A DNA stretch of 64,000 bases from Rufibacter roseus (GCF_001647285.1 NZ_LRML01000004.1:434001-498000); one strand, 5' to 3'; shown: positions 1 through 9,600, counted from the stretch's first letter. Program-made: numbers and translations. The notes: generated by a model not told the origin, from the letters alone.

Positions 1-438
1 TTAGCGCTCTGGACATTAGACTTCCCCGAAGTGGAGAACGTGACCAGCAGCCTCTTTTCTAAAGGCAAACGCGTGACGCCCGCCGATGGCAAGGTAGAAG
101 ACTACGCCACCGCCAGCATCCATCTGGCCACGGGTCCGCATGTGCAGCTGAGCTGTTCCTGGAACTTGCCCGCGGGGCAGGAAGCCATCATCAGCGCCAC
201 CTTCTACGGCACCAACGGCGGCGCCTCGTTCAAGAATGTGAACGGCTCTTTCTATGATTTCGTGGCCGAGCGGTTCTGGGGCACCAGGACCGAAACGCTG
301 GTGTCGCCGCCAGACGCCTGGGGCGGAAGAGCGGCAGTGGAGTGGGCAGAGCGTGTGGCCAACGGAGAGAAATTTAGCGAAGAAGCAGAAGAGTTTGTGA
401 AAGTAGCCGAAGTTTTAGACAGAATCTATGGTAGATAA
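1..438 (+). CDS. Gfo/Idh/MocA family oxidoreductase, C-terminal part (5' end outside window)
   Basis: The frame is open from base 1, so this is the last 145 residues of a longer gene. The GTG at 31 lies inside it and is not the real start. The visible part matches the C-terminal alpha/beta domain of NAD(P)-dependent sugar dehydrogenases of the Gfo/Idh/MocA family. It has a central beta-sheet stretch (VQLSCSWNLPAG, AIISATFYGTNGG) and a closing helix with the EWAERVANGE and VAEVLDRIYGR segments typical of this family's ends. The NAD-binding Rossmann domain would be upstream. The stop codon overlaps the start of the next glycosyltransferase by 11 bases, so the two are probably translationally coupled and the enzyme may prepare or modify a sugar for that pathway. 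The family is fairly certain; the substrate cannot be read. Confidence 0.85.
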   Translation, partial: LALWTLDFPEVENVTSSLFSKGKRVTPADGKVEDYATASIHLATGPHVQLSCSWNLPAGQEAIISATFYGTNGGASFKNVNGSFYDFVAERFWGTRTETLVSPPDAWGGRAAVEWAERVANGEKFSEEAEEFVKVAEVLDRIYGR

Positions 439-1552
439 GCAGCACAGAACCGTTCTAATGACCACCGACACCGTGGGCGGCGTCTGGACCTACAGTCTGG
501 AACTCATCCGTGCCATGGCGCCGCACCACGTGCACTTTTACCTCGCCACCATGGGCGCGGCCATCACCCTGCAGCAACGGCAGGAACTAGCCACGCTTAC
601 CAACGTGACGGTGTACGAAAGCACCTACCAACTGGAGTGGATGGACTATCCTTGGGCCGATGTGGACGCCGCGGGCGAGTGGCTCCTGGAACTCAGCCTT
701 GAACTGAACCCCGACCTCATTCACCTGAACAACTTCTGCCACGGCCAACTGCCCTGGAACAAGCCCGTGCTCATGGTCATCCACTCGTGCGTACAAACCT
801 GGTGGCGCGCCGTGAAAAACGAGAAAGCCCCCGCAGGTCGGGACTATTACTTTGAGCGCGTGCGCGAGGGCCTGCACGCCGCAGATGTCGTGGTAGCTCC
901 CACCCAAGCCATGCTCACAGAAGCCGAAGCCGTTTATGGCACGTTTTCGCAAAAACAGGTCATAAACAACGGCCGCGACCCGCACGCCTTCCGCTTCGGG
1001 CGCAAAGAACCGTTCATCTTCAGCATGGGCCGCGTCTGGGACGAAGCCAAGAACATCGCCCTCCTCACCCAGGTAGCCGATGCCGTGGACTGGCCCATCT
1101 ACATTGCAGGAGACGCCACCCACCCCGCCACGGGCCAGAACAAGCTCTTCAAGAACGTGCACTTCCTGGGCAAACTCTCCCAACGCGAAATCGCCGACTG
1201 GCTTTCCCGCGCCTCGTTGTACGTGCTGCCCGCCAAATATGAGCCGTTCGGGTTATCTATTCTGGAGGCCGCTTTCTCAGGCTGCGCTCTGGTGCTAGGC
1301 AAGATTGACAGCCTCAAAGAAGTCTGGGACCGCTCCGCCGAATTCGTGGACACCAACAATGTAGAGGGCCTCACCGCCATCCTCAATAAATTAATTGACG
1401 ACGAGTTCCTCCGCAACATCATGGCCTGCCGCGCCGTGAAAAAAGCTCAGGACTACACCACCGCGCTCATGGCGCAGGAGTACCTACAAGCCTACGCTGA
1501 TTTGCCCAAGCGTGTGAAAACCAAACAAGCGAATCATGTGGAGACGATGTAG
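428..1552 (+). CDS. Glycosyltransferase family 4 (GT-B fold)
   Basis: The 374-residue protein has the two-Rossmann GT-B layout of GT4 retaining glycosyltransferases, which move a sugar from a nucleotide-sugar donor to an acceptor in the cytoplasm. The N-terminal acceptor half begins with VLMTTDTVGGVWTYSLEL, resembling starch-synthase-like GT4 enzymes. The C-terminal donor half shows FSMGRVWDEAKN, then LPAKYEPFGLSILEAA, whose EPFGLSILE segment is the classical E-x7-E signature. No signal peptide or membrane segment is seen. The ATG overlaps the preceding oxidoreductase stop by 11 bases (ATGGTAGATAA), and three more glycosyltransferase genes follow on the same strand after a repeat-rich gap. 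Donor and acceptor are unknown. Confidence 0.9.
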   Translation: MVDKQHRTVLMTTDTVGGVWTYSLELIRAMAPHHVHFYLATMGAAITLQQRQELATLTNVTVYESTYQLEWMDYPWADVDAAGEWLLELSLELNPDLIHLNNFCHGQLPWNKPVLMVIHSCVQTWWRAVKNEKAPAGRDYYFERVREGLHAADVVVAPTQAMLTEAEAVYGTFSQKQVINNGRDPHAFRFGRKEPFIFSMGRVWDEAKNIALLTQVADAVDWPIYIAGDATHPATGQNKLFKNVHFLGKLSQREIADWLSRASLYVLPAKYEPFGLSILEAAFSGCALVLGKIDSLKEVWDRSAEFVDTNNVEGLTAILNKLIDDEFLRNIMACRAVKKAQDYTTALMAQEYLQAYADLPKRVKTKQANHVETM

Positions 1553-2027
1553 CTTCAAAAAAATACTGCACGCATTCCGTCCTCCTTTGGAGGGGGTAGG
1601 GGGAGGATAAGGACGGTTGCTGATATGAGTGTTGCTAAGAACAAAAAGGGAAACTTCAGCAATGCGTGGACCTACAGGTGTAAACATCCCCCCTCGCCCC
1701 TTCAAAGGGGGAGTATCAGAAAGGTACGGAAGTAAATCCATGCCATAGAAAGTTAACGATTGAAGAAGCGGATTCTCCCCTTGAGGGGAGATAAAGAGGG
1801 GTGTTTACACCTGCAGAAGAACCAGCTTAGGGTGCTCTCTTGTGTAGTCCTCCCCCTACCCCCTCCAAAGGGGGACGACCAGCAAAAGTAGTTTGAGGCT
1901 TACGCCTCATGGCAGTTGCAAACTGCCGCCATAACAGATCCAAGTCACAGACTTGAACCAGAAAAAAATTAATAAAACAAAAAGTCTTAAGTCTTACATC
2001 TTGAGTCTTGTGTCCCAAAAAACGCCT
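1553..2027. repeat. Repeat-rich intergenic island (475 bp)
   Basis: No gene is supported here. The stretch is a chain of short modules. G/C-rich blocks of the CCCCCTACCCCCTCC and its-complement type occur at about 1578-1606, 1688-1712, 1776-1806 and 1849-1876. A 65-base module at 1657-1722 recurs near 45221-45288. Small hairpins follow: GAGGC-ttac-GCCTC near 1894-1907, GGCAGTT-gca-AACTGCC near 1912-1928, and CAAGTC-aca-GACTTG near 1941-1955. A word-like repeat of GTCTTA/GTCTTG units lies at 1982-2013. Reading frames in this stretch are repeat-derived. Confidence 0.75.
1657..1722. repeat. Dispersed repeat, copy 1 (second copy 45221-45288)
   Basis: The segment begins near AGCAATGCGTGGAC, passes through TGTAAACATCCCCC and ends with TTCAAAGGGGGAGTATCAG. 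The same order of words, with a few substitutions and a one-base length difference, appears at 45221-45288. The inner CCCCC...GGGGG block can fold on itself. Both copies are intergenic. Confidence 0.7.
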
Positions 2028-3167
2028 ATGAAACTAGTCTTATTTTACCACTCTCTCCTCTCCGACTGGAACCACGGCAACGCCCACTTCCTGCGCGGAA
2101 TCGTTACTGAACTGAAAAGCCGCGGCCATGACGTGCAGGTGTATGAACCCAAAAACGGCTGGAGCCTGAGCAACTTACTGGACCAGTACGGTGAGCAAAA
2201 GCTGGACGAGCTGCGCCAGTACTACCCCAACCTGGAAACCAACTTCTACGAGTTGGATTCGCTCAACTTAGACGAGGTCTTGGCGGGTGCCGACTTGGTG
2301 CTGATGCACGAGTGGAACGACCATGAGCTGGTGCGCCGCGTGTGTGAGCACCGCCGCCAGAACAACTACAAGTTGCTCTTCCATGACACCCACCACCGTG
2401 CCGTGACCGAACGTGAGAGCATGGCCGCCTATGACCTCACCCACTATGACGGCGTGCTGGCCTTCGGTGACGTGATTAAGGAGCTGTACCTGAAAGAGGG
2501 CTGGACGCAAAAAGCATGGACTTGGCACGAGGCCGCCGACACCCGCGTTTTCTTCCCCCACACCAAAGCCGAGACCGAGGGTGACCTTATCTGGATTGGT
2601 AACTGGGGCGATGAAGAGCGTACCGCTGAATTGCACGAGTTCCTGTTAAACCCTGTGAAAGAACTCGGCCTGAAGGCTAAAGTCTACGGCGTACGTTACC
2701 CAGACCATGCCATTAAATCACTGGCTGAGGCGGGCATTGAGTACGGCGGCTGGCTGCCCAACTACAAGGCTGCAGAGGAGTTCGCCAAGTACAAAGTGAC
2801 CGTGCATGTGCCGCGAAGACCGTACGTGGAGGCGCTGCCTGGCATCCCCACCATCCGTCCGTTTGAGGCGCTGGCTTGCGGTATTCCATTGATTTCAGCG
2901 CCGTGGGAAGACGCGGAGAACCTGTTCACGCCTGGCCAGGATTTCTTAGTGGCCCGCAACGGCGAAGAGATGAAACAGCACTTGCAAAGTGTATTGCAGA
3001 ACCAGCAAAACACACAAGAATTGGTTGCCCACGGCCTCAGCACCATTCAGCAGAAACACTCGTGCTCGCACCGCGTGAACGAGCTGGAAGCCATCTGTGA
3101 AGAACTGGGCATTGCGCCAGAGAAAATCCATAACCCGTCAAAAACCACTGTAGCATATGCAGAATAA
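2028..3167 (+). CDS. CgeB-like glycosyltransferase 1
   Basis: The 379-residue protein is a cytoplasmic GT-B glycosyltransferase of the CgeB (spore maturation protein) type. The N-terminal half starts KLVLFYHSLLSDWNHGNAHFLRGI and includes RGHDVQVYEP. The C-terminal half has the Glyco_trans_1-like stretch IRPFEALACGIPLISAPW. It closes with HSCSHRVNELEAICEEL, a tail shared with the next two genes. The start is placed at ATG 2028, not at 1953, because the upstream in-frame codons lie in a GTCTTA-type repeat and have no homologous counterpart in the two paralogues. Its stop overlaps the next start by 11 bases. Family CgeB/DUF3880-like is inferred from the motifs; the sugar and acceptor are unknown. 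Confidence 0.85.
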   Translation: MKLVLFYHSLLSDWNHGNAHFLRGIVTELKSRGHDVQVYEPKNGWSLSNLLDQYGEQKLDELRQYYPNLETNFYELDSLNLDEVLAGADLVLMHEWNDHELVRRVCEHRRQNNYKLLFHDTHHRAVTERESMAAYDLTHYDGVLAFGDVIKELYLKEGWTQKAWTWHEAADTRVFFPHTKAETEGDLIWIGNWGDEERTAELHEFLLNPVKELGLKAKVYGVRYPDHAIKSLAEAGIEYGGWLPNYKAAEEFAKYKVTVHVPRRPYVEALPGIPTIRPFEALACGIPLISAPWEDAENLFTPGQDFLVARNGEEMKQHLQSVLQNQQNTQELVAHGLSTIQQKHSCSHRVNELEAICEELGIAPEKIHNPSKTTVAYAE

Positions 3168-4284
3168 AAAGCTGAACATCGCCTTCTTCGGTTCCAGTCT
3201 GGTATCGGCGTACTGGAACGGGGCCGCCACCTATTACCGCGGCATTGTGCGGGCCCTGCACGAGCGCGGCCATCACGTCACGTTCTATGAGCCCAACGCC
3301 TACCAGCGCCAGGAGAACCGTGACATTCCAGACCCAGAATACGCCAAAGTAGTAGTCTACCAAGCCAACGAAGAGGCTGTATACAATGTTCTTGAAGATG
3401 CGGCTACCGCCGATGTAGTGGTGAAAGCCAGCGGCGTGGGTGTGTTTGATGAGTTGCTGGAGGCCGAGGTACTGAAACTGCAAAGCAAAGACCGCCTCGT
3501 GATTTTCTGGGATGTGGACGCCCCCGCCACCCTTGACCGCGTGGAAAGCGACCCCGCCGACCCTTTCCGCACCTGTATTCCGCAGTATGATTTAATCCTG
3601 ACCTACGGCGGGGGAGACCCTGTGGTGAACGCCTACACCAAACTGGGCGCGAAGAAATGCGTGCCCATCTACAACGCCCTGGACACCGCCACGCATTACC
3701 CTGTTTCGCCAGAGGTGAAGTTTGCCTGCGACCTCGCATTCCTGGGCAACCGCCTTCCTGACCGCGAAGCCCGCGTAGAGCAGTTCTTCTTAGACGTAGC
3801 CGCAAAACTACCCGAGCAGAAGTTCATCATTGGCGGCAGCGGCTGGGGCGATAAACCCATGTCTGAAAACGTGAACTACATCGGCCATGTGTACACCAAC
3901 GAGCACAACGCCTTCAACTGCACGCCCAAAGCCGTCTTGAACATCAGTCGTGAGAGCATGGCCCGCTACGGCTTCTCCCCCGCCACCCGCGTATTCGAGG
4001 CCGCTGGCGCTGGCGCCTGTATCATCACCGACTACTGGGAAGGCATTGACTTCTTCTTCGAGCCAGACACAGAGATTCTGGTAGCTAAAGACGGCGAAGA
4101 AGTGGCCCAGCTCCTGCAAGGTTTGACGGAAGAACGCGCCCAAGCCATCGGTGAAGCCGCTTACCAGAAAGTACTGGCCAAGCACACCTACGCCCACCGC
4201 GCTGATGAACTGGAGCAATTGCTGTTAAAAACTCCTCGCACCGCTGCCAAACCTTCGACTGAAGCAAGTGCAGTGATTTCATAG
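3157..4284 (+). CDS. CgeB-like glycosyltransferase 2
   Basis: This 375-residue protein is a paralogue of its neighbours on both sides. It shares LNIAFFGSSLVSAYWNGAA near the start, RGHHVTFYEPNAYQ, then TRVFEAAGAGACIITDYWEG and EILVAKDGEEV in the donor-binding half, and HTYAHRADELEQLL at the end. It has no membrane segment, so it presumably acts in the cytosol on a nucleotide-sugar. The ATG overlaps the upstream stop by 11 bases (ATGCAGAATAA), the same geometry as the 428-438 overlap, which implies tight translational coupling. The stop codon is directly followed by a palindrome of the window-wide family, suggesting that a transcript end or processing point lies here, before the third paralogue. 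Confidence 0.85.
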   Translation: MQNKKLNIAFFGSSLVSAYWNGAATYYRGIVRALHERGHHVTFYEPNAYQRQENRDIPDPEYAKVVVYQANEEAVYNVLEDAATADVVVKASGVGVFDELLEAEVLKLQSKDRLVIFWDVDAPATLDRVESDPADPFRTCIPQYDLILTYGGGDPVVNAYTKLGAKKCVPIYNALDTATHYPVSPEVKFACDLAFLGNRLPDREARVEQFFLDVAAKLPEQKFIIGGSGWGDKPMSENVNYIGHVYTNEHNAFNCTPKAVLNISRESMARYGFSPATRVFEAAGAGACIITDYWEGIDFFFEPDTEILVAKDGEEVAQLLQGLTEERAQAIGEAAYQKVLAKHTYAHRADELEQLLLKTPRTAAKPSTEASAVIS

Positions 4285-4334
4285 CCTTTCTGTTTTGGGG
4301 CTATTTTTGAGAGAACAGGCCCAAAACAGAAAGG
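4285..4334 (+). terminator. Palindrome family member A, directly after a stop codon
   Basis: The outer arms CCTTTCTGTTTTGGG and its complement pair over about 15 bases, with a core related to GGCCTGTTTT/AAAACAGGCC inside. The first base follows the TAG stop of the second CgeB-like gene. There is no long T-tract after the stem, so it is not a textbook intrinsic terminator. Confidence 0.6.
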
Positions 4335-4339
4335 CAGAG

Positions 4340-4462
4340 CCGCTGGCGCGAGCGTCCCGCTCGTGTCCGCACGCATTGCTGATGCTCTTTTGCCGGTTTA
4401 TTTAAAAGCAGGGAGTGCCACTCTGGAATCGTGCGGATACGAGCTGCAAGCTCGCGCCAGCG
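4340..4462. repeat. MITE-like inverted-repeat element (123 bp)
   Basis: Two 32-base arms (4341-4372 and 4431-4462) are inverted copies of each other. They share CGCTGGCGCGAGC and CTCGT-TCCGCAC and differ mainly in a central hexamer. Each arm also folds on itself, GAGCG-tcc-CGCTC on the left and GAGCT-tgc-AGCTC on the right, so the differing bases keep the inner hairpins paired. About 58 bases without a coding frame separate the arms. It lies between the second and third CgeB-like genes. Confidence 0.7.
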
Positions 4463-4466
4463 AAAA

Positions 4467-4502
4467 AGTCTTGATACCTGATACTTGATACATGATACTA
4501 GT
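4467..4502 (+). repeat. Word-like tandem repeat ending at a start codon
   Basis: Degenerate units of about 8 bases, TTGATACC, TGATACT, TGATACA and TGATACTAG, run directly into the ATG at 4503. The block also supplies the spurious upstream TTG start at 4485. Confidence 0.6.
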
Positions 4503-5636
4503 ATGAGTCAAAAACAGTTGAACATCGTCATCCTAGGCTTGTCCATCACCTCCAGCTGGGGGAACGGGCATGCCACCACGTTTAGAGGGCTGGTGCGCGA
4601 GTTGCGCAATCGGGGCCATCATATCCTGTTCCTGGAGCGGGACGTGCCGTGGTACGCCTCTAACCGTGATTTACCGAACCCCGAGTATTGCCAACTGGAG
4701 CTGTACCAATCACTGGAAGATTTGCAGGCCCGCTTCACCGAGCAGGTGCGCGATGCTGATTTTGTGATGGTGGGTTCTTACGTGCCTGAGGGCGTGGCCG
4801 TGGGCGAATGGGCCATTAACACCGCCCAAGGCGTGACCGGCTTCTATGACATTGACACGCCCGTGACCCTGGCCAAACTGGCCCGCGAGGATTACGAATA
4901 CCTGCACCCGCGCCTCATCCCGATGTACGACATGTACCTCTCATTCACTGGCGGTCCTACCCTGGAGAAGCTGGAGAAGGAATACGGCTCGCCTATGGCG
5001 CGGCCGCTGTATTGTTCTTTTGACCCTGAGCTGTACTTCCCAGAGCCAGGTGAGGAGAAAGTGTGGGACTTGGGCTATCTGGGCACCTACTCAGATGACC
5101 GTCAGCCGCCGCTGGAGAAGCTCATGCTGGATGCCGCCCGCCAATGGGAATTAGGAAGTTTTGTAGTAGCAGGCCCGCAGTACCCGGAGACCGTGCAGTG
5201 GCCTGAGAACTGTGAGTACATTCACCACCTTCCGCCCGCTGAGCACCGTAAATTCTACAACCGCCAGCGCTTCACCCAGAACATCACCCGCGCCGACATG
5301 ATTAAGGCGGGTTACTCGCCCAGCGTGCGCCTCTTTGAAGCCGCTGCCTGCGGTACGCCTATCATCTCAGATTACTGGAACGGGCTGGATGAAATTTTCG
5401 AATTCAACAAAGAGATTCTGGTCTCCTATTCCGCCGAAGACACGCTGAGTTTCCTGATTGATTTACCCGAAGAAGAACGCCTCGCCATTGGCGAACGCGC
5501 CCGCCAGAAAGTGCTCACCCAACACACCGCCGCCCACCGCGCGCAGGAGCTGGAGAGCTATGTTCTGGGAGTCCTGAGTTCTGAGTCTGGAGTTCTGAGT
5601 GCGGAAGAGGAAGAGGAAGTGGAGTTGGGGAGTTGA
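4503..5636 (+). CDS. CgeB-like glycosyltransferase 3
   Basis: This is the third tandem CgeB-like GT-B glycosyltransferase (377 residues from ATG 4503). It opens LNIVILGLSITSSWGNGHA, with RGHHILFLERDVPWY and NRDLPNPEYCQLELYQ closely matching the preceding paralogue. The donor half has VRLFEAAACGTPIISDYW and EILVSYSAEDT, and the shared HTAAHRAQELESYVLG end. The in-frame TTG at 4485 is rejected because the intervening codons are a GATAC repeat. The last 20 or so residues (VLSSESGVLSAEEEEEVELG) lie beyond the point where the paralogues stop, and part of them is encoded by a GAGTTCTGAGT word repeat. Repeat DNA has apparently extended this C-terminus. Confidence 0.85.
   Translation: MSQKQLNIVILGLSITSSWGNGHATTFRGLVRELRNRGHHILFLERDVPWYASNRDLPNPEYCQLELYQSLEDLQARFTEQVRDADFVMVGSYVPEGVAVGEWAINTAQGVTGFYDIDTPVTLAKLAREDYEYLHPRLIPMYDMYLSFTGGPTLEKLEKEYGSPMARPLYCSFDPELYFPEPGEEKVWDLGYLGTYSDDRQPPLEKLMLDAARQWELGSFVVAGPQYPETVQWPENCEYIHHLPPAEHRKFYNRQRFTQNITRADMIKAGYSPSVRLFEAAACGTPIISDYWNGLDEIFEFNKEILVSYSAEDTLSFLIDLPEEERLAIGERARQKVLTQHTAAHRAQELESYVLGVLSSESGVLSAEEEEEVELGS
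5566..5601 (+). repeat. Translated word-like repeat (GAGTTCTGAGT units)
   Basis: Degenerate units GGGAGTCCTGAGT, TCTGAGTCTG and GAGTTCTGAGTG occur inside the 3' end of the third CgeB-like gene. Related blocks elsewhere in the window (1982-2013, 16478-16530, 44743-44780) are intergenic. Confidence 0.55.
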
Positions 5637-5660
5637 TTTTAGAAAAAACATGTAAGTGTT

Positions 5661-5696
5661 ATTTTCGGCCTGTTTTGAGAAAAGCAGGCCGAAAAT
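5661..5696 (+). terminator. Palindrome family member B
   Basis: The arms ATTTTCGGCCTG and CAGGCCGAAAAT pair around a TTTT-gag-AAAA inner part. It lies 25 bases after the third CgeB-like stop, a position suited to ending the glycosyltransferase transcript. Confidence 0.65.
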
Positions 5697-5785
5697 GTTT
5701 TATGTGAATTCATTTGTTTGGCTGTTCCAGATGAACGTTAGATTATTACCTTCATAGCATGAACCTAATCCCATTCCCAAAAGCT

Positions 5786-6658
5786 ATGAAATCTCTTCGC
5801 GCTCTATTATGCATTTTATTTCTCTTCCCCCTCACCTCCTTTCTCCCCAAAGCAGAATGGACGCCCCTGCTAGACAAAAACCTCTCGCAATGGGAAACCT
5901 ACCTTAGTTACCGCCACAAAATCGGCTACAACGGGAAAGTGCCCTTAGATGCGCAGGGCAAGGAGATAGCGCCGCTGGGCTACAACGTGAAGAGGCAGCA
6001 GGTGTTCACGGTGCTGGAGGAAAAAGGCGAGACCATTTTGAGGGTGAGCGGCGAGGTCTATGGCTGCGTGTTCACCAAACAAGAGTACCAGAACTACCAC
6101 CTCAAGCTCAAGTACAAATGGGGAGACAAGAAGTTTGACCCCAGAAAAGACCTGCTCAAAGACTCGGGGGTGCTATACCATTCTATAGGCAAGGCGGGTG
6201 TAGACTACTGGCGGGCCTGGATGCTCTCGCAGGAGTTCCAGATTATGGAGGGGCACACCGGTGACTACTGGAGCATCGCCAATTCCGCCATGGACGTGCG
6301 GGCTTTTATTCCGGAGCCGCCTATGGTCAATGCCGTGGCCAGTCTTCGGCAGCCGTTCATTGGCTTTGGCGCCGGCACCGGACGCGACGGCTTCTGCCTG
6401 CGCACCGAAGACCGCGAGAGCAAGAACAATGGTTGGACCGAGATAGAACTAATAACCTTCGGTGACAAAAGCTTGCACATTGTAAACGGCCAGGTGGTCA
6501 TGGTGCTGCAGAACTCGCGGTACGTGGAGAACGGCAAATCCTTGCCGCTCTCCAAAGGCAAAATTCAGATTCAGAGCGAGGCCGCCGAGACATACTTTAA
6601 AGACATCATGATCAAACAAATACCCGAGATGCCGAAGAAGTATGCGAGCTACTTCTAA
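5786..6658 (+). CDS. DUF1080 (3-keto-disaccharide hydrolase-like) secreted protein
   Basis: The 290-residue protein has a signal peptide from ATG 5786 (KSLRALLCILFLFPLTSFLP), which is why this start is preferred over 5759. The rest matches the DUF1080 concanavalin-like domain found in many Bacteroidota exported proteins, some linked to hydrolysis of 3-keto sugars. Hallmarks are WTPLLDKNLSQWETYL at the N-terminus, YHLKLKYKWGDKKF, DSGVLYHSIGK, LSQEFQIMEGHTGDYW and WTEIELITFGDKSLHIVNG. It probably works in the periplasm or at the surface on a carbohydrate. It follows the glycosyltransferase genes on the same strand but behind palindrome B, so it is likely a separate transcription unit. The enzymatic role is family-based, not visible directly. 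Confidence 0.85.
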   Translation: MKSLRALLCILFLFPLTSFLPKAEWTPLLDKNLSQWETYLSYRHKIGYNGKVPLDAQGKEIAPLGYNVKRQQVFTVLEEKGETILRVSGEVYGCVFTKQEYQNYHLKLKYKWGDKKFDPRKDLLKDSGVLYHSIGKAGVDYWRAWMLSQEFQIMEGHTGDYWSIANSAMDVRAFIPEPPMVNAVASLRQPFIGFGAGTGRDGFCLRTEDRESKNNGWTEIELITFGDKSLHIVNGQVVMVLQNSRYVENGKSLPLSKGKIQIQSEAAETYFKDIMIKQIPEMPKKYASYF

Positions 6659-6681
6659 AACTTTCATCCACAACGTTTAGA

Positions 6682-9600
6682 CTACTGCTTGAAGTACACC
6701 TCAAACGTAGTTCCTTCCTGCACCTTGCTTTGCACAGTAACTTTTCCGCCCAAAGCCTCTGCTTGAGCTTTTACTAAGAACAAACCTACGCCCCGGCCCT
6801 CTATATGACTATGGAAACGGTTGTACAGGCCAAAGAGCTTTTTCTTCTGCTTTTCTACGTCAAACCCAAGCCCGTAATCTTTTACCGTGAGTACCACATA
6901 GTCTCCCTCGGTGCGGGTAGATATATGTATCTCTGTCTCTTGCCCTGGCTTCCGGTATTTGATGGCGTTGGTAATCAGGTTATACAAGATGCTGTACAAA
7001 TAGCTGCCTACCGTAAACACTGAAGGGGCTGCTTTGAAATCCGTTTGAATATTCACTTGGTGGCGTGTTAACTCCAGATGCATAGGTTCTAGCACCTCCT
7101 CCACCTTCTCCGTAAACACTAGCTGTTCTTTGATTCCCCCAATGCTGCCTCTAATAGAAAGAATTTGGTTCAAGTCTCTGATGACGGTATCTAAGTTCTG
7201 AGCGGCTACCCGCATCTTCTCATTAACGGCTAATTTAATTTGCTCATCAAGGTTGGGGCTCTTGAACATATCTGTTAGCCCCAAAATATTAGCCACGGGT
7301 GCCCTTAAGTTATGCGAGACAATGTGGGTAAACTGCTGCAGCGAATTGTTTCTACCCTGTAGCTCTTCAATCAAGTTTTCACGCTCAATCTCATACTGCT
7401 TGCGGGCCGATATATCTTGCATAGAACCAATAACCCTAATCGGCTTTAGTTTCTTGTTGCGCAGAATACGGGCGCGGTCGCTAATTTGTATTATTTGGCC
7501 GTCTGCCGAAAAGAATCTATAATCCTCTTGCCAATTGTTTACCTCCGGATTTAGCAAAGCCCTCTCAAAGGAAGCCACTACTCTGGCTTGATCATCAGGG
7601 TGAATATTATCAATCCAGCTTTCTGACGTATTGCTCAGGTCTGCCCGGGAAAACCCAAACATTGTTTCAAACCCTTCTCCCCAGTGAATAGTATGATGTA
7701 CCACATCAAAATCATAGATTGCCTCACTAGTGGCTGAAGTAGCTAAGTTATACCGCTCATTACTCAACTTGAGGGCAGCCTCTGTCATCTTGTTTTCAAT
7801 GATTAGCTGCAGCAGGTTTTTTGCTTTATCTATGACCTCAAATTCTTCAGTAGATGGCTCACGAGCCTCTTGATGGTAAACGGCAAATGTGCCCAACACC
7901 TTCTGGTTAGAACCTATAATAGGGAGTGACCAGCATGACCTTAAGCCAGCTTGCAAGGCAGCGTCTTTGTATTCAGCCCACAGTGGGTCAACCTCCAGGT
8001 CGCTTACAATTACCTTTTCCTTCAGGAAAGCCGCTGTGCCGCATGACCCTACTTTAGGCCCTATTTGCACACCATGAATGGCGTCTAGGTACGCTTTAGG
8101 CAAACTCGGCGAGGCTAGATTGAACAACCTGTTGTTCTCTAGGTACAGCACGCTAGTGAGCATATCTGGTTGTTGCTGCTCCAGACCAACCAGGTAGGAA
8201 TTGATTAGCTCCTCCAGCGTACTACCGGGGGCGGCATTGAGCTCCAGCACCTTCTTACCCAGGGCTTCTTGCTCCTCAATCTGCTTTTGTTTAGTGATAT
8301 CGCTCAGGTATACTGACAATCCTTCTTCAGATGGATAGGCCTTCACATCTAACCACACCTTCAGGGGCTCATGGAACAGCTCATAACGCACCGCCTCTCC
8401 TGTCTTTACAGATGCACAAAGCTGCCGGAAGTGCTGCCCCATCACTGATTTAGAAAAATAAGACCAGAAACTTTTGCCTTTCACCTCCTCGCCTTTTACC
8501 TGTATGAGCCGCTCAAACTCACTGTTGGTGTAAGTAAAGCATCCGTTTTTGTCTAAGGCGAAGAAAGCATCGGTTATACTTTCCAGAATAATTCGTTGCC
8601 GGGCCGACTGTCGCTGAATTGTATCATAGGCGCGGGCAATGGGCGTGATGTCTTTGGCAATGCTGTACACAGCCACAACTTCCTCTTCCACCACCACCGG
8701 AAATTTACTGATGTCATATATCTTGCTTTCACCAGTAGGGAAAGGAACTTCAAGGTCAAATTGGACAACTCTGCCTGAAAGTGCCTGCTGAAAATGCTGG
8801 TTACAGGTATCTACCACACAATCAGGCAAAAAAGAAGTAAAGTGCTGGTTCACCATTTCAGATGCCGGCAAATCTGAAGTTTTCAGCTGAGCTTCGTTTA
8901 CATCTAGCACCACCCCGTTTACGTCTTCCAGCAGAATGGCATCTGGGTTATTGGAGAATAAACACCTGTATAACTGCTCTTTCTGCTGCAGAAGCAACTG
9001 CTCCTGTTTCCGGGCCGTAATATCACGTGAGTTCACCACTATGCCGCGCACTGCAGGGTTGTGCAATTGGTTGCTGCCTACGGTTTCCAGCCATTTCCAC
9101 TCGCCGTTAGCCGCCCTGTGCCTAAACTCAGAAGCAGCAACCCTGTCTCCCTGTAGAAGCTCTGCAAGTTTGGCTTGAACACTAGTAAGATCATTAGGAT
9201 GAATATGATCCAGTACATTGGCACCAATCAAGTCTTCTTTTGGATATCCCATAATTCTGGAGATTCCGCTTCCAACGAAAATGTAGTTTCCATTTTCATC
9301 TAAAACACCCACCATGTCAGAGCCGTATTCTACCAGAGCTTCATAAAAGGCCTCTTTCTCTTTCTCCTTTTTCTGAGCCTGAATTAATTGAGTGGCATCA
9401 CGGGCTATACAGAATGTAGTCTCATCTTCAGCAGACCAATAAGCAGACCATAGCATGGTCACTATCTTTCCAGATTTGTGCACATACCTGTTCTCAAAGT
9501 CATTTGTAGGTGCCCCATTCAAAATATTTTGTGCTACAGCAATTGTCTTCTCCAGGTCTTCCGAAAAAACCAGTTCTAAATACGAGGTGCCAATTAATTC

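Noticed and set aside
1484-2018. Minus-strand frames across the 1.55-2.0 kb gap
   Set aside because: Translations such as PPPTPSKGG come from the CCCCTCC repeat modules, so they are repeat-derived.
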